NCBI RefSeq assembly: GCF_007858975.2
Contig: NZ_CP042220.2
Span: 3,844,001 to 3,908,000, forward strand
Direction: 5' to 3'
DNA: 64,000 bases
Source: Dickeya poaceiphila
GTDB lineage: Bacteria; Pseudomonadota; Gammaproteobacteria; Enterobacterales; Enterobacteriaceae
The translations under genes were made by a program, and so were the position numbers. A model generated the notes under the pieces. That model was not told where the DNA came from and searched no databases. It saw only the letters and a list, made by a program, of their open reading frames with translations. This document shows positions 9,460 through 18,737 of the stretch, one piece after another. Position 1 is the first letter of the stretch, and the number at the start of each line of letters is the position of its first letter.

Positions 9460-9912
9460 CTACTTCACGGCCATTATCTTGCGTAAGGCACGACTGGTAA
9501 TGCCAAAATCCCTGGCAATTTGTTCCTGACTCACGCCCTGGCTTAACAATGATGTGACGGCAATATGCCTGAGTTTCAAATAAATTCCCCAGGACGAAGG
9601 AATGTCCAGGGCATTATCAGGCATTGAGTGGAATAGCATTTTTTCATGGGTCTTTTCCGACAGGCGCATCCCCACTCGCTGAACAAACAGAGGATAATTC
9701 CTGCTGATATAAATTCGACACCCTCCGTGGCTGATAATAAACTCGATCATTTTATCAAAACCATCATTCTCAATAATTTCTGACACAACCCAAGGCAATG
9801 AAGAAAGTACCTTCACTTTATTATTTAAATAAAAATCATTAAACACCACAAAGCGGGGGTCATTTAAATCAGGCAAACCAGAAAATATACTGCGAAGAAT
9901 ACAATAATCCAC
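9460..9912 (-). CDS. HTH protein, Mor-like C-terminus
   Basis: This protein of about 150 residues has a C-terminal helix-turn-helix, with VSQEQIARDFGITSRALRKIM at the end preceded by IPSSWGIYLKLRHIAVTSLL. The arrangement recalls Mor/C-type phage activators and small homeodomain-like regulators; the N-terminal ~90 residues are unfamiliar to me. Start choice is uncertain: a TTG at 9930 would bury the Shine-Dalgarno AAGGAGG inside the gene, so GTG 9912, just downstream of it, is preferred although the spacing is short. It lies alone and convergent to the glycosyltransferase, next to AT-rich DNA, which suggests a mobile or accessory origin. Confidence 0.55.
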   Translation of the reverse strand: MDYCILRSIFSGLPDLNDPRFVVFNDFYLNNKVKVLSSLPWVVSEIIENDGFDKMIEFIISHGGCRIYISRNYPLFVQRVGMRLSEKTHEKMLFHSMPDNALDIPSSWGIYLKLRHIAVTSLLSQGVSQEQIARDFGITSRALRKIMAVK

Positions 9913-10534
9913 GCCACCTCCTTTTTTCAAAAGGCGTAACCGACGGATAAAAAATAAAAATTAAATAATAAACATCCGAAATCAAATATAGGAAATAAAT
10001 AAAAAATGAACTTAAAATCCAGATGACAATATATTTCCACAGAAATAACACGATGAAAACATAAAAAACAGCAAAAAAAAGAAAGGCAATGGGAAATAAT
10101 AATATAAACAATATAAATGGATTATTATAATAAATACTGGATCATAACTGGAAATTACCAAACATCAGTGAGAGAGTTGGCAAAATAATCAACTTAGAGA
10201 GAATTATTTACAGGGTCAAAAAAGACCTTATAACCAAATCATTCATTTTTTGCCTTCTGGCTCCTGGCTCCGCTTACTCCTAACTATTACCGGTCAGCCT
10301 CGTCACCTGGGAAACTCGTCACCTGGGAAAGTTGTTTTTCCAGGCGGTTACCGGCCAGCAGCATCCATCTCCATTCCTCATGTACCCTACGTATTTATAC
10401 ACTTCTCCTTTATTTTTATATTTTTTTAGGAATTAAAAATAATTTTTTATACTTTTACACCCTTATGACACCCCCCTAGAGTACATAGCTATGACTACAC
10501 TTCTTCTAAGCTAAATTTTTTGAGGACTCAGGGA
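9913..10534. other. AT-rich spacer before the ABC transporter operon
   Basis: About 620 bases with a visibly higher A+T content than the flanks (9930-10250 and 10380-10520). An 80-codon minus-strand frame at 9869-10111 is almost pure hydrophobic/aromatic residues and overlaps the HTH gene; it looks like a product of base composition. The region holds a 16-bp perfect tandem duplication and must hold the promoter of the substrate-binding protein gene. Confidence 0.5.
10299..10330. repeat. 16-bp perfect tandem duplication
   Basis: CTCGTCACCTGGGAAA occurs twice back to back, at 10299-10314 and 10315-10330, in the spacer upstream of the ABC transporter operon. No role is apparent. Confidence 0.92.
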
Positions 10535-12172
10535 ATGGCAACATTATATCCGGCACCTCCGGCAAGCAAAACATCACGGATAGCTTTACTTATCGCAGCG
10601 CTGCTGTCTCTGGCAGTAAGCGCATCGCCTTTTGCCAACGCGGCAGACGCGACCGCCACACCCGTGTCAGGCGGTACGTTGAATATCGGGCTGGGCAGCG
10701 ACACCCCGGTTATCGATCCGTCCATTACCGCTTACTCTGTCGCCGCGCTGGTTGCCCGCAACGTGGTGGATTCACTGGTAGGTCAGGCAGAAGACAACCG
10801 TTTTACCCCCTGGCTGGCTGAACGCTGGGAAATCAGCGACAACAATACCCGCTACACCTTCCACCTGCGTAAAGACGTGACGTTCAGCGACGGCACCAAA
10901 CTGGATGCGGCAGCAGTAAAATATAATCTGGACCGTATTCTCGACCCCAAAACCACCTCCAGTTACGCAAAATCCCTGCTGGGACCGATTGATAACATCG
11001 CCACACCGGACGACTACACGGTAGTGATCAGCTACAAAAACCCGTTCGCTGCGCTGTTACAAGGTTTGAGCCTGCCTTTCCTTGGCATTCAGTCGCCGAC
11101 GTACCTGAAAAATACGCCGAATACCAGCAACACCCTTGTCGGTTCTGGTCCGTTTATTCTGGAGTCGTTCATAAAAGGTAGTGGCAGCCGCCTGAAAAAA
11201 CGCCCGGATTACCATTGGGGACCGGGTTATGCCGCACACTCTGGCCCAGCTTATCTGGATAAAATCGAATTCAAATACCTGCCGGAATCGTCAGTGCGCC
11301 TTGGCGCGCTGAGCAGCGGCCAGGTACAGGCGATTGACGCCGTCCCCCCCGCCAATGCCGCCGCACTGAACAAAGACCCTCGTCTGGAATTGATCACCCG
11401 CGAGAACCCCGGCGTTAATCGCGTACTTTATCTGAACACCTCCAAAGGCCCGTTCCAGGACGTCAACATACGCCGCGCCTTCCTGCACGCAGTGGATGCG
11501 GCATCGGCGACAAAAGTCGCGTTCTTCGGCACCCTGAAAGCCGCGGACAGCATTCTTGGCCCGTCCACGCTGTATTACGACAAATCAGCCGCCGCACTGG
11601 GTGGTTTTGACCTGAAAAAAGCCAACCACCTGCTGGATGAAGCCGGCTGGAAAACCAAGGATAGCGACGGTTACCGCACCAAAGACGGCAAACGCCTGAC
11701 TGTGAATTTCGTCTATAGCACCGGTTCTTCAGAAGCAGCGGAAATTACCCTGTTTCAGGCCGTGCAGTATCAGGTGAAACAGGCCGGTATCGATCTCCAG
11801 CTCAGCCCGGTGGACAGCGGGGGCTTTATCAGCCGCACCAATGACAATGACTATGATATCGCCTCTAACTACTTTGTACGCGCCGAGCCGGATATCCTGC
11901 GTACGGTGTTCGACTCCAACTACATTCCGCCCAACGGCAACAACTTCAGCCGCATCCACTCGCTGGATGAGCCGTTGAGAAAAGCCATCGGCGCCAGCGA
12001 CGCTGAGCGTAAGCAGCTTTACAGCGCTATTCAGCATGAACTGCTTGATCAGGCTTACGCGGTGCCGCTGTTTATCCCGGCCTACCAACTGGGGCTGTCG
12101 AAAAAAGTACAAGGCATCAGTTGGGCCACTAACGCGAAACCGAACTTCTATGATGTCTGGATTAAACCGTAA
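10535..12172 (+). CDS. ABC transporter periplasmic binding protein, SBP family 5
   Basis: This 545-residue extracytoplasmic receptor of the dipeptide/oligopeptide/nickel/opine class binds substrate for the importer encoded downstream. A signal peptide occupies the first ~37 residues (hydrophobic IALLIAALLSLAVSASPFANA, AxA site). The family signature is visible as LAERWEISDNNTRYTFHLRKDVTFSDGTKLDAAAVKYNLDRIL (shown here in part: RYTFHLRKDVTFSDGTKLDA). ATG 10535 is used rather than an upstream TTG at 10520, because GAGG sits 9 bases before it. The gene overlaps the first permease gene by about 20 bases. Substrate cannot be assigned from sequence. Confidence 0.88.
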   Translation: MATLYPAPPASKTSRIALLIAALLSLAVSASPFANAADATATPVSGGTLNIGLGSDTPVIDPSITAYSVAALVARNVVDSLVGQAEDNRFTPWLAERWEISDNNTRYTFHLRKDVTFSDGTKLDAAAVKYNLDRILDPKTTSSYAKSLLGPIDNIATPDDYTVVISYKNPFAALLQGLSLPFLGIQSPTYLKNTPNTSNTLVGSGPFILESFIKGSGSRLKKRPDYHWGPGYAAHSGPAYLDKIEFKYLPESSVRLGALSSGQVQAIDAVPPANAAALNKDPRLELITRENPGVNRVLYLNTSKGPFQDVNIRRAFLHAVDAASATKVAFFGTLKAADSILGPSTLYYDKSAAALGGFDLKKANHLLDEAGWKTKDSDGYRTKDGKRLTVNFVYSTGSSEAAEITLFQAVQYQVKQAGIDLQLSPVDSGGFISRTNDNDYDIASNYFVRAEPDILRTVFDSNYIPPNGNNFSRIHSLDEPLRKAIGASDAERKQLYSAIQHELLDQAYAVPLFIPAYQLGLSKKVQGISWATNAKPNFYDVWIKP

Positions 12173-13115
12173 CCGGGCCGTCACAGCCCTCCAGCGACTC
12201 TTCACCATCGTGGCGGTGCTTTGGGGCGCCGCCACACTGACGTTTATTGCCGTTAAACTGATCCCCGGCGATCCGGTGGCGATCTTAAGCGGTGGCGATA
12301 ACGTGGTGGATGAGGCGTACCGGGCAGCACTGATCAAACAGTTTGGACTCGATCAGCCGCTGTGGATGCAATACCTGCGTTACTGCGGACAGGCGCTGCA
12401 AGGCGATTTCGGTGTCAGCTATCAATACCGGCAGCCGGTAGTCACATTGATTGGCGACGCCATGCGGGAAACCATCCAGCTTGCGATTAGCGCATTAGCA
12501 CTGGCATTGCTGCTGTCGGTTATCAACGCGTTGCTCACTGCCGGTCGTCACGCCCGGCTGCGGGCATTGCTCTCCTGGCTGGAGCTGACGCTGCTCAGCA
12601 CGCCGGTTTACTGGATCGGCATCGTATTGCTCAGCGTTTTCAGCTTCCGGCTACAGTGGTTTCCGGTGATGGGCAACGACGGGTTGATATCGCTGGTGCT
12701 GCCGGTCATCACGCTGAGTCTGCCGCTGGCGGCGCTGTTAAGTCAGGTGCTGCGCGACGGACTGGAAGAGGCGCTGTCGCAACCGTTCGCGCTGACAGTG
12801 CGTACCCGCGGCGTTAGCGAAACCTGGCTGCGCTTGCGGCACGGTTTGCGCCATGGCGCGCTGGCTGCTTCAACGCTGACCGGCACGCTGCTGGCGGGCG
12901 TGTTGAGCGGTTCGGTGCTGACCGAAACCGTGTTTGGCCGCGCCGGCATCGGCCAGATTACCCTTCACGCCATCGAAAGCCGTGACATGCCGCTGGTGCT
13001 GGGGCTGGTGATGCTGTCCGCGCTGTTATTTGTGGTCATCAACCTGCTGGTGGATGCGCTGTATCTGCTTATCGATCCCCGTTTGAGAAAAAAGGCGAAC
13101 GCCCATGAGCAGTGA
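12150..13115 (+). CDS. ABC importer permease, DppB-like
   Basis: This is the first of two inner-membrane permeases (about 321 residues, six predicted membrane segments) of a peptide-type ABC importer. The N-terminus TLTFIAVKLIPGDPVAIL is typical of DppB/OppB proteins. The EAA loop contacting the ATPase is in the stretch TRGVSETWLRLRHGLRHG, and GSVLTETVFGRAGIG is another family hallmark. The start is one of two adjacent ATGs (12150 or 12153) within the end of the binding-protein gene, suggesting translational coupling. It overlaps the second permease gene by 11 bases. Confidence 0.88.
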   Translation: MMSGLNRNRAVTALQRLFTIVAVLWGAATLTFIAVKLIPGDPVAILSGGDNVVDEAYRAALIKQFGLDQPLWMQYLRYCGQALQGDFGVSYQYRQPVVTLIGDAMRETIQLAISALALALLLSVINALLTAGRHARLRALLSWLELTLLSTPVYWIGIVLLSVFSFRLQWFPVMGNDGLISLVLPVITLSLPLAALLSQVLRDGLEEALSQPFALTVRTRGVSETWLRLRHGLRHGALAASTLTGTLLAGVLSGSVLTETVFGRAGIGQITLHAIESRDMPLVLGLVMLSALLFVVINLLVDALYLLIDPRLRKKANAHEQ

Positions 13116-14046
13116 ACCGTTAACCTATAAACCTGTAGTTCATCAACCGTTAGTACATCAACAATTAGTCCATCAACCTATAACAGGTAACGGGCTTCTG
13201 ATGCGGATACGCCGGTTCCGGCACACCGCCTATCGCAGCCCCTGGCTGGCACCGGCCACGGTGTTGCCTGCCGCCGCCGTGTTGCTGTTACTGCTGGCGG
13301 TATTTTTTCCGTCGCTGCTTACACATCACCTGCCGGATCAGATGGACATGGGGGCAGTGCTCCAGCCTCCCGGCACAGGCCACTGGTTCGGTACCGACCC
13401 GCTTGGGCGCGATGTATTCACCCGTGTGGTATACGGTACGTCGTTGTCACTGAGTATCGGCGTTGGCGCGATGTTGATCGCCTGCATCGGCGGCATACTG
13501 CTGGGTACGCTATCAGCGCTGGCACCGTTGCCAATACGCCGCGTGCTGGTGCGGTTGCTGGATATTATGCTGGCGTTTCCGGAAATGCTGTTGGCGTTGC
13601 TGGTCATCGCCGTACTGGGCCGCGGCCCGGAAAACACGCTACTGGCGGTCGGGCTGGCAGGCATCGCCAGCTATGCACGGCTGGTACGCTCGCAGGTGCT
13701 GCAGGTGAAACTTTCTGGCTATGTGGAACATGCCGTCGCACTGGGCGAACATCCGCTGTACATCGTGATACGTCATATCATTCCCAACACCTTACGGCCA
13801 TTGCTGATTCTGGCGACCATTGGCGTCGGCAATGCGGTATTGTCCGCCTCGGCACTGAGTTTTCTTGGGCTTGGCGTGGTGCCGCCTACCGCCGAATGGG
13901 GCGCACTACTGGCCGATGGCCGCAACTTTCTGGATATCGCCCCCTGGGCCAGCCTGTTTCCCGCCAGCGTTGTCGCGCTGTCGGTAATCGTTATCACTCT
14001 GCTGGGCCGGCGTTTGCAGGCCATTCTGGCCAGGGGGACGGCATGA
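13105..14046 (+). CDS. ABC importer permease, DppC-like
   Basis: This is the second permease of the importer (313 residues). Family motifs include HWFGTDPLGRDVFTRVVYGT (about residue 92) and GEHPLYIVIRHIIPNTLRPLL, the EAA loop. The cytoplasmic N-terminus carries an unusual repeat, VVHQP-LVHQQ-LVHQP (residues 11-25), encoded by three 15-base tandem units, absent from ordinary DppC proteins. It overlaps the ATPase gene by 4 bases (ATGA), so the importer subunits are translationally coupled. Confidence 0.88.
   Translation: MSSEPLTYKPVVHQPLVHQQLVHQPITGNGLLMRIRRFRHTAYRSPWLAPATVLPAAAVLLLLLAVFFPSLLTHHLPDQMDMGAVLQPPGTGHWFGTDPLGRDVFTRVVYGTSLSLSIGVGAMLIACIGGILLGTLSALAPLPIRRVLVRLLDIMLAFPEMLLALLVIAVLGRGPENTLLAVGLAGIASYARLVRSQVLQVKLSGYVEHAVALGEHPLYIVIRHIIPNTLRPLLILATIGVGNAVLSASALSFLGLGVVPPTAEWGALLADGRNFLDIAPWASLFPASVVALSVIVITLLGRRLQAILARGTA
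13135..13179 (+). repeat. Three in-frame 15-bp tandem units inside the DppC-like gene
   Basis: GTAGTTCATCAACCG (13135-13149), TTAGTACATCAACAA (13150-13164) and TTAGTCCATCAACCT (13165-13179) are degenerate copies. Each encodes (V/L)VHQ(P/Q), so expansion or loss of units keeps the reading frame. Confidence 0.85.
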
Positions 14047-15722
14047 GTCAGCCTGCTTCGCAGCCATTACTGCGCGTTGATGGGTTGAGCGTGACCTTCC
14101 CCAGCCCGTACGGGCCGGTGGAATCGGTGCGCAATTTGTCGTTTCAGGTCAATCCAGGGGAGATACTGGCGCTGGTGGGCGAATCCGGTTCCGGTAAATC
14201 GGTCACCGCCCGCACGCTGGTCGGTCTGGCGGGTGAACGGGCGCACATTCAGGCCAACGCCATCGAACTGGTGTGCCATGACGGTAACCGGTGCGATCTG
14301 CAAAAACTGAGTGCCCGGCAATGGCAACAAGTGCGAGGCCGGGAGATCGGCTTTGTCTTGCAGGATGCGCTGGTATCGCTCGATCCGCTGCGGCGCATCG
14401 GGCAGGAAGTGGCAGAACCACTGCTGACCCATCAACTGGCCTCGCGTGACGATGTAGCAACCCGCGTCGCTGAACTGCTGGCTCAGGTCGGTATTCCCGA
14501 TCCTGCCAACCGTGCCGCACAATACCCGCATGAGCTGTCCGGCGGTTTGCGCCAGCGGGCGCTGATCGCCTCAGCGCTGGCTGCCGGACCCAAACTGTTG
14601 ATCGCCGACGAGCCTACCACCGCGCTGGATGCCACCGTCCAGCAACAGATACTCACGCTGTTTACCACTCTGGCGCAAGCCGGGCACGGCGTGCTGCTGA
14701 TCACCCACGATCTGGCGGTGGTTTCGCAAGTCGCCGATCAGGTGATAGTGATGCAACAAGGCGAGTTGGTGGAGCACGGCCCGGCACGACAGGTGCTGTC
14801 CGCGCCGCAACACCCATACACCCGCAGGCTGCTGGCGGCAATTCCGACTGCCGCCACCCGTGGCAACTGGCTGGCAGGAGCAAACCCGCTCAGTGCGCAG
14901 GCATCGCGCGTGCTCTCCGGCGCTGGCGATGCAGGCAAAAAGAGCGGGCTGGCGTTGCAGGTAGATGAAGTCTCTGTCTGGTTCAAACGCCCGGATGGCA
15001 GCCGCCTGACCGCGGTAAACAACATTTCGCTGGCGGTGGAACGTGGCGAAACGCTGGGCATTGTTGGCGAATCCGGTTCAGGTAAGACCACGCTGGGGAA
15101 AGTGATGCTGGCGTTACAATCACCGGACAGCGGTGAAGTGCGCCTGTCCGGCCACCCCTGGAGCACACTGGCCGAACGGCAACGCCGCCCATTGCGCGCC
15201 CGAATCCAGACCATCACTCAGGACCCGCTCAGCTCGTTCGATCCGCAGTTCACCATTGAACAGATCCTGTTGCAACCGTTGCGGCTACGACGCGATCTCA
15301 GCCCACACGCCCGTCAGCAACGTATTCTTACCCTGTTGGAACTGGTAGGGTTATCGCCAACGCTGCTTTCCAGACGGCCACCATCGTTGTCCGGCGGGCA
15401 GCGCCAGCGTATCTCCATCGCACAGGCGTTGGCGGCGGAGCCGGATGTGCTGATTTGTGACGAACCGGTATCGGCGCTCGATGTCACCACGCAGGCGCAG
15501 GTGCTGGACCTGTTGGTGGCGTTGCAGCAATGCCTGCACCTGTCGATGGTGTTTATTTCTCACGATCTGGGCGTAGTGCAGCACATGAGTCATCGGATTG
15601 CGGTGATGAAAGATGGCGATGTGGTAGAGCGAGGTACCGTGGAACAGATATTCTCTCAACCACAACACCCCTATACCCGGCAATTACTTTCCACCGTCGC
15701 CCCGGTGGTGGTTAGCCGGTAA
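14043..15722 (+). CDS. Fused double ATPase of the ABC importer (DppD-DppF type)
   Basis: This 559-residue protein contains both nucleotide-binding domains of the importer in one chain, like YejF or GsiA. Domain 1 has Walker A GESGSGKSVT (about residue 41), signature LSGGLRQR and Walker B LLIADEPTTALD. Domain 2 has Walker A GESGSGKTTL (about 342), signature LSGGQRQR and LICDEPVSALD. Each domain ends with the oligopeptide-type QHPYTR(R/Q)LL element. The start is ATG 14043 in the ATGA overlap; the upstream open frame is a shadow of the permease gene. It closes the four-gene operon and is followed by a hairpin. Confidence 0.92.
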   Translation: MSQPASQPLLRVDGLSVTFPSPYGPVESVRNLSFQVNPGEILALVGESGSGKSVTARTLVGLAGERAHIQANAIELVCHDGNRCDLQKLSARQWQQVRGREIGFVLQDALVSLDPLRRIGQEVAEPLLTHQLASRDDVATRVAELLAQVGIPDPANRAAQYPHELSGGLRQRALIASALAAGPKLLIADEPTTALDATVQQQILTLFTTLAQAGHGVLLITHDLAVVSQVADQVIVMQQGELVEHGPARQVLSAPQHPYTRRLLAAIPTAATRGNWLAGANPLSAQASRVLSGAGDAGKKSGLALQVDEVSVWFKRPDGSRLTAVNNISLAVERGETLGIVGESGSGKTTLGKVMLALQSPDSGEVRLSGHPWSTLAERQRRPLRARIQTITQDPLSSFDPQFTIEQILLQPLRLRRDLSPHARQQRILTLLELVGLSPTLLSRRPPSLSGGQRQRISIAQALAAEPDVLICDEPVSALDVTTQAQVLDLLVALQQCLHLSMVFISHDLGVVQHMSHRIAVMKDGDVVERGTVEQIFSQPQHPYTRQLLSTVAPVVVSR

Positions 15723-15738
15723 TGGGGGAGGTCCATCC

Positions 15739-15770
15739 ACTGTTGTTGAGACTCACTGTTGTTGAGACTC
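15739..15770. repeat. 16-bp perfect tandem duplication
   Basis: ACTGTTGTTGAGACTC is present twice in tandem (15739-15754 and 15755-15770), followed by a decayed third copy starting ACCGTTGAT. It lies just after the ABC ATPase stop. Confidence 0.92.
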
Positions 15771-15832
15771 ACCGTTGATAAGAATCTTCGTTGCTAAGAC
15801 GCGCATATCATCAAATCAGCGCCTCCCGAAAG

Positions 15833-15859
15833 ATACAGCCCACATCAGATGGGCTGTAT
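15833..15859 (+). terminator. Hairpin ending the ABC importer operon
   Basis: ATACAGCCCA (15833-15842) pairs perfectly with TGGGCTGTAT (15850-15859) around a 7-base loop. The following sequence, TGCTTTGATTATTTG, is only moderately T-rich. Its position about 110 bases after the last gene fits a transcription terminator. Confidence 0.55.
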
Positions 15860-16204
15860 TGCTTTGATTATTTGCGGCAAACGAATCAAGCCATCGTGAC
15901 GAGATTCATGCGGCATCATGCAGGCAACGGCAATTAACGTTGATCATAGAGTTATTCATAAGGTACGACATCGTATTACTGGCAGTGCTTTTCTATTTAT
16001 CTACCTCTGATCTACATAGCCCTCAGATACGCGTCGTTTTATTCACAAAAGACCAAAAATCACTAACCGGGATCACAAAACCATCGTTCCAAAAATAAAA
16101 AAACAATTTGCCAAAATCACGATTCACTCTATAAAACGGAACAGACTTTTGAATTATCATGCCGTAACTAAAGACACCTTCTCTTAATTAAAAAGAAAAC
16201 CGCG

Positions 16205-17797
16205 ATGAAAAAACTCTCACAATTAACCGTCTTTTCAAAACTCTTGCTAGGGTTTTCCGTGCTCATCGTCATGATGCTGTTGCTCGGTATTGTGGCGATT
16301 TACCAGCTCAACGCCAGTGACAATAATGTTGGCACGTTCAAGAATAACCGTATGCCCGGTGTCCGTTATACGCTGGAAATGCGTGGTATGTTGTCGGAAA
16401 TACGGCTGCAACAGGTGCAATATATTGCGTCGAAAACACCGCAGGAAATCGAAGGCCATAGGGTCGAGTTATTGCAGAATCAGGATATATTCCTTAAAGC
16501 TCAGGCCAATTACGCTAACCTGTTGAAGAATGCGCCGCAGGACAAACAAGCGTTATTCAATCAGGTTGTTGATAATTTTAAGAACTTTGTTGATGTTAAC
16601 AGTAAAGTCATCGATGCCGTTAACAACGGAAGGCTGGACGAAGCCAGTAAAATCAGCGGTGCCGTCTCCTCCAAATATCGTACCCAGTTAATGAAAGATC
16701 TGGCGCAATTGGTGGATATGGAAATTGCGGCAGGTGAACAGGCCGGCGTCGCCTCGGAAGCTGGCTATAAAGATGCGCTGTATACACTATCCGGCCTGCT
16801 GGTGCTGGCACTGATTGCCACCGCCGTCATCACCACGTTAATTACCCGCAGTCTGTCACGTCAGCTTGGCGGCGAACCTGATTACGCGTCAGCCATTATG
16901 AATCAGGTTGCATTAGGGAATCTGCGTGTTCCTATCGCGCTGCGTGCCGGTGACACCAACAGTTTGCTGGCGACCATGAAACTCATGAACGAAAAACTGG
17001 CTGAAATCATTCGGGGTATCGTGGAAGGTAGTGAATCTATCTCGCTTGCCGCCAATGAAATGGCTCAGGGAAATAGCGATTTGTCACAGCGTACCGAGGA
17101 GCAAGCGGCGTCGCTGGTGCAAACCTCTTCCAACATGCAGCAGATTACTGAAACGGTAAAACGCAACGCCGACAACGCCCATCAGGCCAGCGAACTGGCG
17201 CGCCAGACGTCTCAAACCGCGATACACGGCGGCAATGTGGTAGACGACATGCTCAAACGTATGCATGAAATTTCCGCCAGTTCGCAGAAAATCGTCGATA
17301 TTATCTCGGTGATCGAAGGCATTGCTTTCCAGACCAACATTCTGGCGCTTAACGCTGCGGTGGAAGCGGCACGCGCAGGCGAACAAGGCAAGGGATTCGC
17401 CGTCGTCGCCGGAGAAGTACGTAGTCTGGCACAAAAAAGTGCGAACGCCGCCAAAGAGATCAAAACGTTGATTGAAGGCACGGTAGAGAAAATCACCGAT
17501 GGCTCCCGTCATGCCGATACCGCCAGTCAGGCCATGGAAGAGATCGTCAGCGCGGTCAGCAAGGTCACCGATATCGTGGCGGAAATTTCGATGGCGTCCA
17601 ACGAACAGCATCAGGGGATCAAGGAAATCAGCGTTGCTATCGAGCAGATGGACCGGGTAACCCAACAGAACGCTGCGCTGGTTGAGCAAGCCGCCACCGC
17701 CGCTCAGTCGATGACGGAACAGAGCGAGCAGTTGCGCGATTCCGTCCGCTTCTTCCACCTGGAAGCCCAGCAGCCGTCCGCATTACGCCTTAACTGA
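16205..17797 (+). CDS. Methyl-accepting chemotaxis protein
   Basis: This 530-residue chemoreceptor has an N-terminal membrane segment (about 12-33), a periplasmic four-helix-bundle-type sensor, a second membrane segment (about 190-213), a HAMP linker beginning after SLSRQLGGEP, and a long cytoplasmic signalling coiled coil. The hairpin tip is conserved: ISVIEGIAFQTNILALNAAVEAARAGEQGKGFAVVA (core FQTNILALNAAVEAARAGEQ). There is no C-terminal NWETF-type CheR/CheB docking pentapeptide; the protein ends LRLN. The ligand is unknown. It is a monocistronic gene followed by a GC-rich hairpin. Confidence 0.95.
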   Translation: MKKLSQLTVFSKLLLGFSVLIVMMLLLGIVAIYQLNASDNNVGTFKNNRMPGVRYTLEMRGMLSEIRLQQVQYIASKTPQEIEGHRVELLQNQDIFLKAQANYANLLKNAPQDKQALFNQVVDNFKNFVDVNSKVIDAVNNGRLDEASKISGAVSSKYRTQLMKDLAQLVDMEIAAGEQAGVASEAGYKDALYTLSGLLVLALIATAVITTLITRSLSRQLGGEPDYASAIMNQVALGNLRVPIALRAGDTNSLLATMKLMNEKLAEIIRGIVEGSESISLAANEMAQGNSDLSQRTEEQAASLVQTSSNMQQITETVKRNADNAHQASELARQTSQTAIHGGNVVDDMLKRMHEISASSQKIVDIISVIEGIAFQTNILALNAAVEAARAGEQGKGFAVVAGEVRSLAQKSANAAKEIKTLIEGTVEKITDGSRHADTASQAMEEIVSAVSKVTDIVAEISMASNEQHQGIKEISVAIEQMDRVTQQNAALVEQAATAAQSMTEQSEQLRDSVRFFHLEAQQPSALRLN

Positions 17798-17807
17798 TCC
17801 AACTTAC

Positions 17808-17829
17808 CGGGCCGTCACACGACGGCCCG
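17808..17829 (+). terminator. GC-rich hairpin after the chemoreceptor gene
   Basis: CGGGCCGTC (17808-17816) pairs perfectly with GACGGCCCG (17821-17829) around the loop ACAC. No long T-run follows (CTTGCTGTTT). It is 11 bases beyond the stop, so a terminator is the natural reading. Confidence 0.65.
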
Positions 17830-17845
17830 CTTGCTGTTTACCTCG

Positions 17846-17886
17846 CACGTCTTACCTCTCACTGCTGGCCCCTCACGTCTTACCTC
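17846..17886. repeat. 13-bp direct repeat
   Basis: CACGTCTTACCTC occurs at 17846-17858 and 17874-17886, 28 bases apart, between the convergent chemoreceptor and IclR genes. The function is unknown. Confidence 0.85.
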
Positions 17887-17930
17887 GCCTTTCCGTTCCC
17901 TGCGCAGCAACGTCCAGCTATGGATGAGAT

Positions 17931-18737
17931 TCACGCTTCGTCGGGCAGGGTTTTCAGTGCCTGAGAGAGCGTTTGAGCGGTCTGACGCAGCGGCGTCAAC
18001 AACGTGTCCTCATCAATTTGGCGCAGCTTGGCCGAAGAAAGCGACAACGAAATAGCGTATTTCACGCGCTGATGCGCATCGAATACTGGCGCTGCCATAC
18101 AGGATACACCGACTTCGTGCTCTTCACGATCAAACGCCACCCCACGCTGACGCACATCTTCCAGTTCTCGCGCCATCTGTATCGGATCGGTAATGGTATA
18201 CGGGGTCAGTTTGCGAATGTGCGGTTGATGATGACTCCAGTAGGAAAAAAATGCGTCTTTGGTGTCGTCTGCCAGAAACAGTTTCCCCATTGCCGAGCTG
18301 AACAAGGTCATCTGCTGCCCCAGATAAGCACGGGTGCGCAACATACCGATGGTGGGTTCCAGCTTGTGGATCAGGATACAGTAATCACCGTCACGTCTGG
18401 AAAAATTGACGGTTTCCCCGGTAGCGGCGTTCAATGCCTGCAACGGCGGCGCAAGCAGCCGGAGAACCTCTGGTGGTGCCAGCGATGTCTGCCCAACGCG
18501 AATAAATTTCGTCGTCAAACGGTAACTGCCCGCCGCTGGCGCCGGAGTGACATACCCACATGCCTGCAACCCTTGCAGCAAGCGATGTACCGTGCTTTTG
18601 TTGAGCTGAGCCAGCTCAGCCAGATGCGCCAACGGACAACCATTCGGGTAATTACTTAAAATTTCAAGCAGCAGAAACCCTCGCACCAGGCTTTGATTGC
18701 CTATGGGTTTATCATGACCATGCGACAGCGTTCCCAT
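17931..18737 (-). CDS. IclR-family transcriptional regulator
   Basis: This 268-residue regulator has an N-terminal winged helix (about 15-75, core LAELAQLNKSTVHRLLQGLQ) and a C-terminal GAF-like effector domain with GVAFDREEHEVGVSCMAAPV, the typical IclR signature. The leader IGNQSLVRGFLLLEIL resembles the YiaJ branch. Such proteins control carbon-source catabolism by sensing a small acid or keto acid. The neighbours (a chemoreceptor and an HD hydrolase) do not reveal the target. The start follows the consensus length of the family. Confidence 0.9.
   Translation of the reverse strand: MGTLSHGHDKPIGNQSLVRGFLLLEILSNYPNGCPLAHLAELAQLNKSTVHRLLQGLQACGYVTPAPAAGSYRLTTKFIRVGQTSLAPPEVLRLLAPPLQALNAATGETVNFSRRDGDYCILIHKLEPTIGMLRTRAYLGQQMTLFSSAMGKLFLADDTKDAFFSYWSHHQPHIRKLTPYTITDPIQMARELEDVRQRGVAFDREEHEVGVSCMAAPVFDAHQRVKYAISLSLSSAKLRQIDEDTLLTPLRQTAQTLSQALKTLPDEA

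Larger units (their letters stand above)
15723..16204. other. Spacer with repeat and hairpin, upstream of the chemoreceptor
   Basis: About 480 bases without a plausible gene. The first part carries a 16-bp tandem duplication and a terminator-like hairpin. The remainder (15900-16200) is the 5' region of the chemoreceptor gene. GCCGTAAC at 16161-16168 loosely recalls a sigma-28 -10 element, but no matching -35 sequence is found at the right distance. Confidence 0.5.

Noticed and set aside
9869..10111. Minus-strand frame for an 80-residue very hydrophobic peptide
   Set aside because: Overlaps the HTH gene and consists almost only of residues encoded by AT-rich codons; most likely a composition artefact.
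16132..16168. Possible sigma-28 flagellar promoter before the chemoreceptor gene
   Set aside because: GCCGTAAC matches only part of the -10 consensus and no TAAA element occurs at the required distance.
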